Shown here piece after piece: positions 52,893 through 62,280 of a stretch of DNA of 64,000 bases (position 1 is its first letter; each line of letters begins with the position of its first letter). Under the pieces are notes generated by a model. The model was given only the letters and a program-made list of their open reading frames with translations, had not been told where the DNA came from and ran no database searches. The position numbers and the translations under genes are program-made. Source of the DNA: JBCFBK01 sp038562555 (GTDB taxonomy: Bacteria > Bacteroidota > Bacteroidia > Bacteroidales > Prolixibacteraceae); contig JBCFBK010000020.1 in NCBI GenBank assembly GCA_038562555.1, forward strand, positions 21,730 to 85,729. Direction: 5' to 3'.

Positions 52893-53759
52893 CTACAAAA
52901 GACTGGCTATTTCGGTGAGATCATCCACTTTGTCGCGGTGACCCAGCGAGTCATAGGCCGAGATCAGGCTTTCGATGAGTTTCTTAATAATAAACCGGTC
53001 TTCACAATGCTTTTCAAAAATGTCTTCGCTTACCTGTTCATTTCGCTTCAGAAAAAATTCAATTTCTTTCCGGCCAATAATCGCTCCCCTGTTCGACGGA
53101 TTAATATAGAAAAGCACGTTTGAATGATAATCGGGGCCGTGTGCCTTTTTTGCCATATCTGCATCGATATAGGCCAAAAGCGGATTGCGCGGAAAGTCGA
53201 TCAGTTGTACGGGGAAATCCAGTTCACGCGCTATCAGGGCATATAAAATCGCAATCGAAACGGGATTGCCTTTTTTTGTTTCCAGCACCTGGTTCAGGTA
53301 GCAGTTCTGAGGCGATTGCAGATCCGAAAGGTTAATGGTAAACTTATTAACGTCGTAGAAAATATGATTGAGGACAGTGATTTTTTCAATTGAGGTCAAT
53401 TTACTGCTGATCTCCAGCCAGACTTCATTCCGGATCTTGCGGATTTTACCTTTTATATCCTTTAATTTCAGTTCCGGATACTGATACTGACTGATCAGAA
53501 AAAATCCTTCGAACAGATCCACATGCTTTTGGCTGGACCAGCTTTTAATCTTCCTGCTGGTCTCCCTGAACTGGATTTGTTGAATCAGGTTTTCAATACG
53601 CGATTGCTGAAGTTCGTCAAAGCTCGTTTCCCATATTTTCTCCAACTGGATGATAATCACCGGATCTTCTTCGAGAAACTCCCGTTCAACCATTTCATAA
53701 ACCGCCTTGTCAGGATCATCCAGCAGGGCAATGAGAGCCGTTAATCTGTCTGCCTTCAT
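52893..53759 (-). CDS. SirB1-like/transglutaminase-core2 family protein
   Basis: A 288-residue protein with the family core NCYLNQVLETKKGNPVSIAILYALIAR (central region, about 152-179), LLAYIDADM and a C-terminal helical tail. N-terminal helices (about 1-110) are typical of the Bacteroidota members. The family is named after SirB1 and has a transglutaminase-like fold; an enzymatic activity is not established. It is 16 bp downstream of the nucleoside phosphorylase gene, so they are probably co-transcribed. Confidence 0.75.
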   Translation of the reverse strand: MKADRLTALIALLDDPDKAVYEMVEREFLEEDPVIIIQLEKIWETSFDELQQSRIENLIQQIQFRETSRKIKSWSSQKHVDLFEGFFLISQYQYPELKLKDIKGKIRKIRNEVWLEISSKLTSIEKITVLNHIFYDVNKFTINLSDLQSPQNCYLNQVLETKKGNPVSIAILYALIARELDFPVQLIDFPRNPLLAYIDADMAKKAHGPDYHSNVLFYINPSNRGAIIGRKEIEFFLKRNEQVSEDIFEKHCEDRFIIKKLIESLISAYDSLGHRDKVDDLTEIASLL

Positions 53760-53775
53760 AAAACGAAATCAAAAT

Positions 53776-54645
53776 TTAGGTGGTGACTCTTTTCAGAACC
53801 AACCGGATCAGGCTTTCCATTTTCTGATGATAATCAATATTTGCTTTTTTATTAAGCCGGTCGGTAATGATCAGACAAACCGTAAGCGCTTCATGACCCA
53901 TTAAAGCAGAAAGGCCATAGATTGCCGAGCATTCCATTTCATAATTCGTTATTTTATAATCGTTGTATGAAAAGCTTTTGATTTTTTCGTTGATATCGGG
54001 GTCAAGAATATCCAGACGCAGGACACGTCCCTGCGGACCGTAAAACCCGGGAGCGGATATCGTAACCCCGGTCGAAAATTTCGTTGTCAGAATCTTTTCA
54101 AGCAGCGATGCTGAACAGTCGACCACATAAGGGGAAGCCAGAATCGGGTTCCAGTCAAGGTGGTTTTTAAATTGCTGTTCAAAATCAGAATCAGTTATGT
54201 TTTCCCTGCCAGCATAGAAATTCAGCAAGCCGTCAAACCCGATGGCTTTCCGCGATATCACAAAGTCATTCAGGTTCAGGTCGTCTCTGATCCCTCCCGA
54301 CGTCCCGATGCGTATAATGTTTAAAGAACGCCGAGTCTCGCTGATTTCCCTGGTTTTAAAATCAATATTGACCAGTGCGTCCAGTTCATTCATTACAATG
54401 TCGATATTGTCTGTACCGATTCCTGTGGAAATCACGGTCATTGGTTGTCCCCCGCAAGTTCCGGTTACCGATGCAAATTCCCTGTTCTGTATTTTGGGCT
54501 CTTTTGTATCAAAATGTTCAGCGACTACATCGACACGCCCCGGATCACCGACGAGGATTACATAATCGGCTATTTGTTCCGGTTTCAAATGAAGGTGGAA
54601 AACACTTCCATCAGGATTGATGACGAGTTCAGATGATCCTATCAT
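53776..54645 (-). CDS. Nucleoside phosphorylase (uridine/purine phosphorylase family)
   Basis: A 289-residue phosphorylase. The ATG at 54645 (MIGSSELVINPDGS) is preferred over a TTG at 54672. It has VGDPGRVD (phosphate-binding Gly-rich loop), STGIGTDNIDIV, RIGTSGGI and the nucleoside-binding MECSAIYGLSAL (about 228-239). It cleaves nucleosides with phosphate to base and ribose-1-phosphate. A uridine phosphorylase-like role is likely, but base preference cannot be fixed. The 201-bp upstream spacer shows no clear element. Confidence 0.85.
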   Translation of the reverse strand: MIGSSELVINPDGSVFHLHLKPEQIADYVILVGDPGRVDVVAEHFDTKEPKIQNREFASVTGTCGGQPMTVISTGIGTDNIDIVMNELDALVNIDFKTREISETRRSLNIIRIGTSGGIRDDLNLNDFVISRKAIGFDGLLNFYAGRENITDSDFEQQFKNHLDWNPILASPYVVDCSASLLEKILTTKFSTGVTISAPGFYGPQGRVLRLDILDPDINEKIKSFSYNDYKITNYEMECSAIYGLSALMGHEALTVCLIITDRLNKKANIDYHQKMESLIRLVLKRVTT

Positions 54646-54846
54646 AATAGAAGTTGTTTTGATCAGATTCAAATCTAGTTAAAAATAATAAGATTTGCAC
54701 AATCCCTTTGGGGATGCGGATAAAATGATTTGCGCCGTAATCTTAGTTCTTTAACGTTTTACCCGGGGCTTTGTTAACGGGAATAGCAAATAAACCCGGT
54801 ACAACGGTAAGTTTCCGGCCAATTTAACAGGAAAAACGGGTGGAGG

Positions 54847-55080
54847 TTAAGGTTTAATCTGATTTTCTCCGGGAGTCAGAGCAGAACCGCCAGCTTCTTT
54901 CTCTTTTTTGGGCTCTTTAAGCAGGTTTTTTTGTTCACCGGCTGCAGGAAGGACTTTGGTTTCGGGTATGGCAATATGAACCGTATCCGTACTCATTTTT
55001 TGATTAGGTTCGATGTTATGAGTCATTTTTAGACCCAGAATGAAGAAAATAGATGATGTGAGAATAAGGGACTTTATCAT
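54847..55080 (-). CDS. Small exported or membrane-anchored hypothetical protein
   Basis: A 77-residue protein with an N-terminal hydrophobic segment (SLILTSSIFFILGL) followed by a polar, Lys/Glu/Pro-rich tail (NLLKEPKKEKEAGGSALTPGE). No family was recognised. It has its own ATG and stop in a gap between genes of the same strand, and the signal-like N-terminus supports a real gene, but coding is not certain. Confidence 0.5.
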   Translation of the reverse strand: MIKSLILTSSIFFILGLKMTHNIEPNQKMSTDTVHIAIPETKVLPAAGEQKNLLKEPKKEKEAGGSALTPGENQIKP

Positions 55081-55143
55081 ACCGAAAAAATTTCTTTAAA
55101 AGTAGGGCTTTTTAAATAAATATGATATAACAGGACGACATTT

Positions 55144-56157
55144 TTAATCGGTTGGCACCTCTGATTTATCGTGGTTGGAAAAAACAATACCTGCGTCTTT
55201 TCTTATCCGGTCCAGAAGTTCCATCAAATCGATTGAAAAATGAAGGGGCATCAGATCACTTTCGGTTTTTCCTTCGTCCAGGCATTTCATTACGTGAGCA
55301 GCTTCAAGATGATACCCCAGCCCGGTCAGCGGTTCCGACATCAGGATTTTTTCGCCTTCTTCACCTTCCTTCCAGACGATAATCTGGGTAGGCGTAAACC
55401 AGCGTTTGTTCAGGCGGAGATACCCCCGTTCGCACCAGAACTCGGTCTGGACCGATGAATATGCCGCGAAACTGGAGATGAGAGAGGCCATTTCGCCCCC
55501 GGCATATCTGAAGTTCATCGTGATTGTCTCTTCGATACCCGTATCACTGAAATTGGTCAGTGTTTTTATTTCTGAGGGCTTGCCGAGCGTGATGAGTGCG
55601 GCAAATACCGGATAAATGCCGATGTCAAGCAACGACCCGCCGCCAAGATCAACATTGTACAGCCTTTTGACCGGATCTTTCGGACTGTTGAATGCAAAAT
55701 CTGAGCGGACCATTTTTAATCTCCCCAATTCACCCGACCGGATGATCTCCAGGGCCTTTTGAAAACTTGGCTGAAACCGGGTCCAGAACGCTTCCATGAG
55801 GAAGGTTTCGTTTTTTTGTGCGCACTTGGCCATCTCTGCCGCTTCCCGGCTGTTAATGGCAAATGCTTTTTCACAAAGCACCGCTTTTTTATGATTCAGG
55901 CACAGCAGGGCATGGTCGTGGTGAAAGGAATGCGGAGTAGCAATATAGACAATATCCACCTCCGGATCAGCCACCATATCCTCGTAGGTTCCATAGGCCT
56001 TCCGGAAACCGAAGTCATCGGCAAATTCCTTTGCCCTGGTTAACTCGCGCGATGCAGTAGCATAAAGACAGGCATTGGGTAACAGTTTCAGGTCGCTGCT
56101 GAACTTTCGCGCAATTTTCCCGCATCCCAAAATAGCCCAATTATACGTCTTGTTCAT
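55144..56157 (-). CDS. Gfo/Idh/MocA-family NAD(P)-dependent oxidoreductase
   Basis: A 337-residue oxidoreductase. The N-terminal Rossmann fold has GCGKIARKFSSDL (about 11-23) and VDIVYIATPHSFHHDHA. The EKAFAINSREA segment (about 96) contains the catalytic-type Lys of the EKP motif, here EKA. The C-terminal beta-sheet domain has GGGSLLDIGIYPV. Members oxidise or reduce sugars and related compounds; this one resembles trans-1,2-dihydrobenzene-1,2-diol dehydrogenase-type proteins. Substrate unknown. It is transcribed alone. Confidence 0.88.
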   Translation of the reverse strand: MNKTYNWAILGCGKIARKFSSDLKLLPNACLYATASRELTRAKEFADDFGFRKAYGTYEDMVADPEVDIVYIATPHSFHHDHALLCLNHKKAVLCEKAFAINSREAAEMAKCAQKNETFLMEAFWTRFQPSFQKALEIIRSGELGRLKMVRSDFAFNSPKDPVKRLYNVDLGGGSLLDIGIYPVFAALITLGKPSEIKTLTNFSDTGIEETITMNFRYAGGEMASLISSFAAYSSVQTEFWCERGYLRLNKRWFTPTQIIVWKEGEEGEKILMSEPLTGLGYHLEAAHVMKCLDEGKTESDLMPLHFSIDLMELLDRIRKDAGIVFSNHDKSEVPTD

Positions 56158-56380
56158 TGTTTTCTAAATTAGCGTAAATAAACCTGTCAAATGCCATGAC
56201 AAGCGCCGGCAAGTTATAAAAATCCGGCTAAAAGCGCACCGGTTGCGGAGAATTATACCAGCAGATTTTCCGGTGGAACAAATTTGTTTCACCGACAGAA
56301 AAGGAGATCACGCTGGTTGGTTACCGGGGTGATGCTAAAGAAGCGTCGGGATCGCTTAGTTGTCTGCGTTAAATGGAGAT

Positions 56381-56407
56381 AAAAAAGCCGAAACATAAAG
56401 TTCCGGC
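56381..56407 (-). terminator. Terminator of the cold-shock-domain gene
   Basis: On the minus strand, 56407-56400 pairs with 56394-56387 (8 positions, one mismatch) across a 5-nt loop, followed by TTTTTT (56386-56381). Confidence 0.75.
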
Positions 56408-56415
56408 CTGATTTT

Positions 56416-56865
56416 TTATTTGATGGGTTTTACTTTCAATGCCATTGGTCCCTTTGGCCCCATACCGACTTCGAAACTGACCAGATTGCCTTCGCGTATA
56501 GGATCAAGCAGGCTGTTAACGTGAACAAAGACGCTTTCTTTGGTTTCATTGTCTCTTATGAAGCCAAACCCTTTTGACTCATTATAAAAAGTGACAGTCC
56601 CCCTTCTGACGGGATCCTCTCTCATGGAATCATCTTTTTTAGGCACTGCAATCTGAATATCGCTCAGATTTATTTCTGTCTTTTGAGAGGGGTCAGGAGG
56701 TGTAGATGTAATCCTGCCGTTTTCATCAACGTAGGCAATCATGTCATCCAGGCTGCTTTTGTCACCGTCTTTTTTTGCCAGCCTTTTTTTCTCCTTGTCT
56801 TTTCTCTTTTTTTCTTTTTTGTTTCTTACTTCTTTTTTATTAAACGTTTCCTGTGATCTACCCAT
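56416..56865 (-). CDS. Cold-shock-domain protein with Lys-rich N-terminal extension
   Basis: A 149-residue protein. Residues 85-149 are a cold-shock domain (RRGTVTFYNESKGFGFIRD, FVHVNSL) with the RNP1-like KGFGFI and RNP2-like VFVHV motifs that bind single-stranded nucleic acid. Residues 1-35 are extremely Lys/Arg/Glu-rich. A short conserved-looking segment near 45-60 (MIAYVDENGRITSTPPDP) lies between them. Canonical CspA is about 70 residues, so this is the long Bacteroidota form. Probable RNA-binding protein or RNA chaperone. Confidence 0.88.
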   Translation of the reverse strand: MGRSQETFNKKEVRNKKEKKRKDKEKKRLAKKDGDKSSLDDMIAYVDENGRITSTPPDPSQKTEINLSDIQIAVPKKDDSMREDPVRRGTVTFYNESKGFGFIRDNETKESVFVHVNSLLDPIREGNLVSFEVGMGPKGPMALKVKPIK

Positions 56866-56951
56866 GAATATAATTTTTTTTAAAGATAGGCATTAAATCC
56901 GTTCAATGAGCCTTTTCTCTTTCTTTTTCGATCAGGGGAGTGTGTGTCGCT

Positions 56952-57776
56952 TTATTTCCCAACCTGATAGGCTATGATCTGGTTGTCAAAAAATGTGGGT
57001 ACCAAAAGCAGGTTAAGGGCGTTGGCAAAGGAGAGGTCGGCCGTGTTGACCTTTTCTGCAGAAGTGTCGATCATTTTTTTCATCTTACCATTTTCGAGAT
57101 AAAAAACGCGGCCTGCCCAATTGGAGAAAATGAACTGGTTGTCGTTATCTTTACAAAGGCCGTCAATTCCCCCGCAGCCTTCCTGGATCGTCTCCGTTTC
57201 TTTTGTGCGCATGTCAATACGCTGTATCTTATCGGAACCAACATACAGGTAATCTCCTTCTGCAAAAAGTCCGTTGATACCCTGTGCCTCCAGATCGGGG
57301 GTCCAATCCGACAGGTTCCCGTTTTCCAGCACATGAATCTTATTGGTGCGGCTGTCGGACACAAATATCTTCCCGTCGTCGGAAGCAGCAACATCGTTTA
57401 GAAAGATCGCTCCCGGAGCCGGATAATGATTACTTATTTCGGCTTTGGCGATATCGATTTCCACAAGCTCATCAATATCTGAAACATATAATCTTCCGTC
57501 AAAAACGGCCATTCCCTTGGGGGCATTGAGACCTTTTACCCATTCGAGGCTTTTCACCTGCCCGTCGGGTGTTACCTGGGCAATAGAGCCTTTGCCGTCT
57601 TTCGCGACAGGATCTCCATCTATATTTGCCACGAAAATGACGCCTAGTTCGGGATAATACAATACCGACTCGGGTGTTTTCAAAACCGGGCCTGTCCGCC
57701 AGACTTCGACCAGGGTTTGGGTGCTGCCTGATAAGGAGAGAATCAGCATCACTGAAGCAATTAATGTTTTTTTCAT
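56952..57776 (-). CDS. Exported SMP-30/NHL-like beta-propeller protein
   Basis: A 274-residue protein. The ATG at 57776 is followed by a signal peptide (MKKTLIASVMLILSLSGSTQ). The body consists of repeated propeller-blade segments (PKGMAVFDGRLYVSDIDELVEID, DVAASDDGKIFVSDSRTNKI, GLCKDNDNQFIFSNWAG). It resembles SMP-30/gluconolactonase or NHL-type propellers. Enzymatic metal ligands are not evident to me, so binding or lactonase activity is uncertain. Divergent from the lactonase-like gene at 57934. Confidence 0.7.
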   Translation of the reverse strand: MKKTLIASVMLILSLSGSTQTLVEVWRTGPVLKTPESVLYYPELGVIFVANIDGDPVAKDGKGSIAQVTPDGQVKSLEWVKGLNAPKGMAVFDGRLYVSDIDELVEIDIAKAEISNHYPAPGAIFLNDVAASDDGKIFVSDSRTNKIHVLENGNLSDWTPDLEAQGINGLFAEGDYLYVGSDKIQRIDMRTKETETIQEGCGGIDGLCKDNDNQFIFSNWAGRVFYLENGKMKKMIDTSAEKVNTADLSFANALNLLLVPTFFDNQIIAYQVGK

Positions 57777-57933
57777 GATCCTTGTTGTTATTTTTTGTTT
57801 GTTGCTAATTTTACAAAAACTTAAACAAGGCAGAGGTCTGTCTTGTTTTGGCTTCATGTTTATTTGCTGGTGGAACCGATTTTCGGTTTTCCCTGGGTTT
57901 GCGGTATTTAGCGAATCACTTAACGTTTTTCAT

Positions 57934-59064
57934 ATGAAGACTTCATTTTCAGTTCTCGTTTTGTCGGGCATGTTTCTGCTGTCGTGTAAGCCGGAAGCAC
58001 GGCATCTTTTATATGTAGGGACCTATACTGACGGCGACAGTGAAGGGATATACTGTTACCAATATCATCCGGAAACGGGCGATCTGGTATTGCAGCATGT
58101 CACCGAAAACAAGGAAAATCCTTCTTTTTTGGCTTTACACCCGAATGGAAAATATTTATACGCGGTGAGCGAAGTGAACGATTATCAGCAAATGGACAGC
58201 GGGTCTGTTACGGCATACCGGATCGCTGAAAGCGGTGAGCTGGAAAAAATCAACCAGGAAGCTACGAAAGGGAATCATCCCTGTCACGTGACAGTATCCC
58301 CCGACGGGAAGACGGTCGTTGCGGCGAATTATACCAGTGGAAGTATCAGCATTTATCAGACGCTTGAAAACGGAGGCCTGAGTGAAGTTCTTCAGGTGAT
58401 CCGGCATGACGGCCAGGGGCCCGACAGTACACGTCAGAAGGGTCCGCATGCCCATTCTGCATTATTTACGAAAGACGGGAGCCTTCTGATTACTGCAGAC
58501 CTTGGAACCGACCGGATCGATTTTTACAGACAGTCGCCGGAAAAGAATCAACCCTATGTGCCGGCTTCGGAAGGTCCGGTTCATATGCCGCCTGGTTCCG
58601 GACCGCGCCATTTTGATTTCTCGCCCGACGGGCAGTTTATTTATGTGATGAATGAAATGGGATCGTCGGTAAGTGTCCTGCAGCGAGACGGAGCTGCCTT
58701 CCGGCTTATTGAAACTGTTTCCAGTCTGCCGGCCGGATACACTGATAAAAGTTACGGGGCAGATATCCATGTCGCTCCGGATGGGCGCTTCGTTTATTGT
58801 TCGAACAGGGGGCACAATTCCATCGCCGTGTTTTCACGCGATCAGGGAAATGGCAAAATCTCTCTGATCCAAAATGAACCGGTGTCAGGAGACTGGCCCC
58901 GGAATTTCACGCTCGATCCGGACGGTAATTACTTGCTTGTAGCCAATCAGAAAAGTAATAATGTCACCATTTTTAAGGTCGATAAAGAATCGGGCCTGTT
59001 ATCGTACAGCAATCAGAATCTGCGTATCCCGAGCCCGGTGTGCCTGAAATTTTTGGTGAGATAA
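57934..59064 (+). CDS. Lactonase-family beta-propeller lipoprotein (6-phosphogluconolactonase-like)
   Basis: A 376-residue protein. The ATG at 57934 precedes a lipoprotein signal with lipobox LLSC, so starts further upstream are rejected. The body matches the seven-bladed YbhE/Pgl lactonase family: HLLYVGTYTDGDSEGIYCYQ, PSFLALHPNGKYLYAVSEV, GPHAHSALF, SGPRHFDFSPDGQFIYVMNE, DWPRNFTLDPDGNYLLVANQ. The family hydrolyses 6-phosphogluconolactone in the cytoplasm; an exported member probably acts on another lactone. Convergent with the ABC transporter gene. Confidence 0.85.
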   Translation: MKTSFSVLVLSGMFLLSCKPEARHLLYVGTYTDGDSEGIYCYQYHPETGDLVLQHVTENKENPSFLALHPNGKYLYAVSEVNDYQQMDSGSVTAYRIAESGELEKINQEATKGNHPCHVTVSPDGKTVVAANYTSGSISIYQTLENGGLSEVLQVIRHDGQGPDSTRQKGPHAHSALFTKDGSLLITADLGTDRIDFYRQSPEKNQPYVPASEGPVHMPPGSGPRHFDFSPDGQFIYVMNEMGSSVSVLQRDGAAFRLIETVSSLPAGYTDKSYGADIHVAPDGRFVYCSNRGHNSIAVFSRDQGNGKISLIQNEPVSGDWPRNFTLDPDGNYLLVANQKSNNVTIFKVDKESGLLSYSNQNLRIPSPVCLKFLVR

Positions 59065-59097
59065 CAGCCTTTTCCCGTCTCCCTTTTCCGGTATTCG

Positions 59098-62000
59098 CTA
59101 GGCCTCATGGTCCTTCCGGTCGCCTTTTATGAAGGCCATGGGGTTGTAGAAAATCCGGTCGCGAAGTTCTGCCTGGCGCGTCAGCCTCCACCGTTCAATA
59201 TAATAAATTACCTTTCTTAAAAGGTCGAAATAGAGGGAAATCATCAGAAGAGCCGTAAACAGCCAGATAATGATGACGTTAAAAAGAGGTGTTCCTATTT
59301 TAAAATTATCCACATACTTAGCGGAGGCGTAAAAGTGTGCTCTTCCGTTTTTGTGCACGGGACGTCGGAAAACGGGTTCATCACCCTGATAAATCCGGTT
59401 GTTGAAGAGGTATATCTTCCGGGATGCGTATTTATCCCGGAGCAGTTGTTCCAGTTTCTTATTAACGTGTTTGTTTTTAAAGTCAAGCAGTTTGTTATGG
59501 TCTCCTCCAAGCTCGTTGAGAAGTTGCTGATCGTTACGCTCAAGAGTCGAGTTGGCAGTTTCATAACGTTGGCGATATTCCGGCGTTACTGCTTTCAGAT
59601 AGTCAAATAACCGGCTGCTGTTGGTCCTGTTATAGCCGGCTGTCCCCAGCAGGTCCACGGTCCGGATCACTGAATCGGAAGCGGGTGTTACCGATTTTAT
59701 CAAATCATGGAAAGAATTCTTTAATAACGGTACCAGCCTGCCGGCTTCTTCCATTTTGTTTTCCTTCAGCTGTCTGTTGTACATCATCAGTAGCTTTTCG
59801 ATCTCGGGCAGGAAATAGTACGCGTCAAACTCTGCATTATTTTTAGCCGCTTCCAGATCAAAAAGGCGGGAACGGTAGGTGTTATTTTTAAACTGGTTCA
59901 CAGCCAGTGCTTCGTAGGACCATCGTGAAATCATCAGGTCGCCGATCAGTGGGGTTTTGTCGTAACTGCTCAGGGAATGATGCATTTTATTAAAATCGAC
60001 AATGACCCCGCTGAGCAGTAATTGTGGAACAAGCAGCAACGGAATCATCACGTAGATGGCCACTGCGGAATCCAGTCCGGCAGAAAGGTTTAAGCCCAGC
60101 AGGTTTGCAAAGCAGGCGGTTGAGAAGAGAATTGCCCAGGTTGAAAAAGTCAGGTCCCGGATTTCCAGTACATAATGACCAATCAGTACGAAGGAGAATA
60201 CCTGGATGGCCGAAATCAAAAACAGCATGAAGATTTTTGATGCCAGATAAGCCCCTTTACTGAGGTTCAGAAACTCTTCACGTTTTCGGATTTTCCGGTC
60301 CTTGAAAATTTCTTCGGCACTAATGCTCAGTCCGATGAAAAGTGCAACAACAACGCTCATAAAAAGGAATGCCGGAATGTTGACATTTTCACTGAAGGCA
60401 TAATTCCCCTGCTCTGAAAATTTTGAAAAAAAGCCGAGGATTAGCGAGAGAATGGGAGCTTCAAGTAACGCAATACTCAAATACTGCTTATTGGATCTTT
60501 TTGAGAGAAAATCTCTTTTTATGAAAAGTTTCAGTTGCCTGAACCAACCGGGAATTTTAAAAATTGCAGGTGGAAATTTTTCTTCTTTAACCGGATTGGC
60601 TTGCATGAACTCAATGACCCTTGGCTCCACTTTTTCCTGATAGCTTTGGTACCATTCTTCGGGCGCAATTTTGCGTTTACGAATGCTCTTGCCAAAGGGG
60701 TCGACCATGCGGGCCTCAATGATGCGAAGCGGTTGTTCTGTTTTCACATTTCCGCATGTCATGCACTCACTTTCATCAGGATTCACATAATTGGCCTGAT
60801 GCTTAAAGTAGCTGATCGCATCCATGGGATTTCCGAAAAAGACAACCCTTCCTCCTTTATCCATGATAATGATCCGGTCGAAGAGTTTGTAGATGTCGCT
60901 GGAGGGCTGATGAATATTTGCAAATACCAGCTTACCCTTTAGGCATTGCCGTTTCAAAAGGTGCATAACCTTTTCGGAATCGGCCGATGACAGACCCGAA
61001 GTCGGCTCATCAACAAATAGTACGGAGGGTTCCCGCATTAATTCCAGTGCGATATTGAGGCGCTTACGCTGTCCGCCGCTCAGAATTTTTTTAAGCGGAT
61101 TTCCAACGACCAGATCACGCGCTTCGTTCAGGTCGAAATCGGATAAAGCCCGTCCGATAATTTGTTCTATCTGCGCATCATCCATGTTTCCAAAACAGAA
61201 GCGGGCATTAAACCCGAGGTTCTGGTAAACAGTCAGCTCTTCGATCAGCAGATCGTCCTGCGGTACATAGCCGATAACTCCTTTGATGATCTCTTCATTT
61301 TTTGGGTCGTGCAGGTCGTATCCGTTGATCATGACTTTACCTGCATGGGGTTTCAGCTTACCGTTCAGCACGTTCAGCAGAGTCGTTTTTCCAACGCCGC
61401 TTCCTCCCAGTATGCCTACCAGATCACCTGAGCGTTCCTGAAAGCTGAAGGGATGCAGTCCATATACGCGTTTGCTGAAGCGGTACTCGATTTTTTCGGC
61501 GTTAAAAACAATCAGTGGCTTTCCCGGTTCCTGAATGAAACGGGTCATGACACTGCTGTAATAGATCGGGATGATCCGTGAAGTTTTCAGGATCCCTCCG
61601 GGAGGAAAAACGTACAGGCGCTGCTGCGTGAGCCGGTGCCCGTTCAGATACATGTTCCTTGGCCCCCAGTACTTGAAGAAAAGAGTATTCGTGCTTGGTA
61701 TGCGGATCAATTCGAGTTCGACTTGCTGATTTTCACGAAAAAGATGTTTCACCTGCTTGTCCGGGTATCCGGGATTGCCGTTAACCACAAAAAGACAGCT
61801 TTTGTCCTTTACCTTATCGATGGAAAAAAGGGCAAAGCGATAAAGATTCTGATATTCTTTCGGGTCAATCTTCAGGCCAAGAGCTACCACGTTTATTGTT
61901 TTCAGGTCATCCTGGTTAAAGCCGCCGGGCCGGTTAATGAAATTAAGCAATTGGGAGACAATGAGAAACCGGGCATTCAGATCAAAATGGTCAACAATGC

Positions 62001-62262
62001 CCAAACAAATGCCGTTCAGGTATTTCCGGTTGATATAACGGTCGCCTCTGCCCTGATTCTCATAAAGGATTTCGCGATGTTCGACATGATAATACTTGAT
62101 GAACTTTTGGTAGAGTCCCAGATATTTTTCAGTGAGTTCCCTGCTGAAATTTTCCTTCAGATAAGATTCGACCAGAACAGAACTCGTGGTTGGAACTTCA
62201 TCCCGGAAGTTCGTAATGATCGCGAACAGCTTGATTAATGTGTCTATGATCCCTTCGTACAT
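59098..62262 (-). CDS. Large ABCG/White-type half-transporter with N-terminal TerB-like region and giant periplasmic loop
   Basis: A 1054-residue protein. Residues 1-130 are helical and TerB-like, and about 155-250 form an FHA-like or other beta region. The ABC domain follows, with Walker A GGSGVGKT (286-293), signature LSGGQ (394-398), Walker B VLFVDEP (414-420) and HQPSS (451-455). A CxxC (C500, C503) lies at the domain boundary. ABC-2-type membrane segments cover about 595-755. A hydrophilic segment of about 235 residues (756-990) comes before the last TM (about 993-1013). The nucleotide-binding domain precedes the membrane domain, as in ABCG. Substrate unknown. It ends 18 bp before the folE stop, which is the upstream gene on this strand. 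Confidence 0.88.
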   Translation of the reverse strand: MYEGIIDTLIKLFAIITNFRDEVPTTSSVLVESYLKENFSRELTEKYLGLYQKFIKYYHVEHREILYENQGRGDRYINRKYLNGICLGIVDHFDLNARFLIVSQLLNFINRPGGFNQDDLKTINVVALGLKIDPKEYQNLYRFALFSIDKVKDKSCLFVVNGNPGYPDKQVKHLFRENQQVELELIRIPSTNTLFFKYWGPRNMYLNGHRLTQQRLYVFPPGGILKTSRIIPIYYSSVMTRFIQEPGKPLIVFNAEKIEYRFSKRVYGLHPFSFQERSGDLVGILGGSGVGKTTLLNVLNGKLKPHAGKVMINGYDLHDPKNEEIIKGVIGYVPQDDLLIEELTVYQNLGFNARFCFGNMDDAQIEQIIGRALSDFDLNEARDLVVGNPLKKILSGGQRKRLNIALELMREPSVLFVDEPTSGLSSADSEKVMHLLKRQCLKGKLVFANIHQPSSDIYKLFDRIIIMDKGGRVVFFGNPMDAISYFKHQANYVNPDESECMTCGNVKTEQPLRIIEARMVDPFGKSIRKRKIAPEEWYQSYQEKVEPRVIEFMQANPVKEEKFPPAIFKIPGWFRQLKLFIKRDFLSKRSNKQYLSIALLEAPILSLILGFFSKFSEQGNYAFSENVNIPAFLFMSVVVALFIGLSISAEEIFKDRKIRKREEFLNLSKGAYLASKIFMLFLISAIQVFSFVLIGHYVLEIRDLTFSTWAILFSTACFANLLGLNLSAGLDSAVAIYVMIPLLLVPQLLLSGVIVDFNKMHHSLSSYDKTPLIGDLMISRWSYEALAVNQFKNNTYRSRLFDLEAAKNNAEFDAYYFLPEIEKLLMMYNRQLKENKMEEAGRLVPLLKNSFHDLIKSVTPASDSVIRTVDLLGTAGYNRTNSSRLFDYLKAVTPEYRQRYETANSTLERNDQQLLNELGGDHNKLLDFKNKHVNKKLEQLLRDKYASRKIYLFNNRIYQGDEPVFRRPVHKNGRAHFYASAKYVDNFKIGTPLFNVIIIWLFTALLMISLYFDLLRKVIYYIERWRLTRQAELRDRIFYNPMAFIKGDRKDHEA

Positions 62263-62280
62263 ACAAATTGAAGATGATTT

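Noticed and set aside
57721..57933. N-terminal extension of the lactonase-like protein
   Set aside because: It would overlap the divergent SMP-30-like gene and place a lipoprotein signal in mid-protein; the ATG at 57934 fits.
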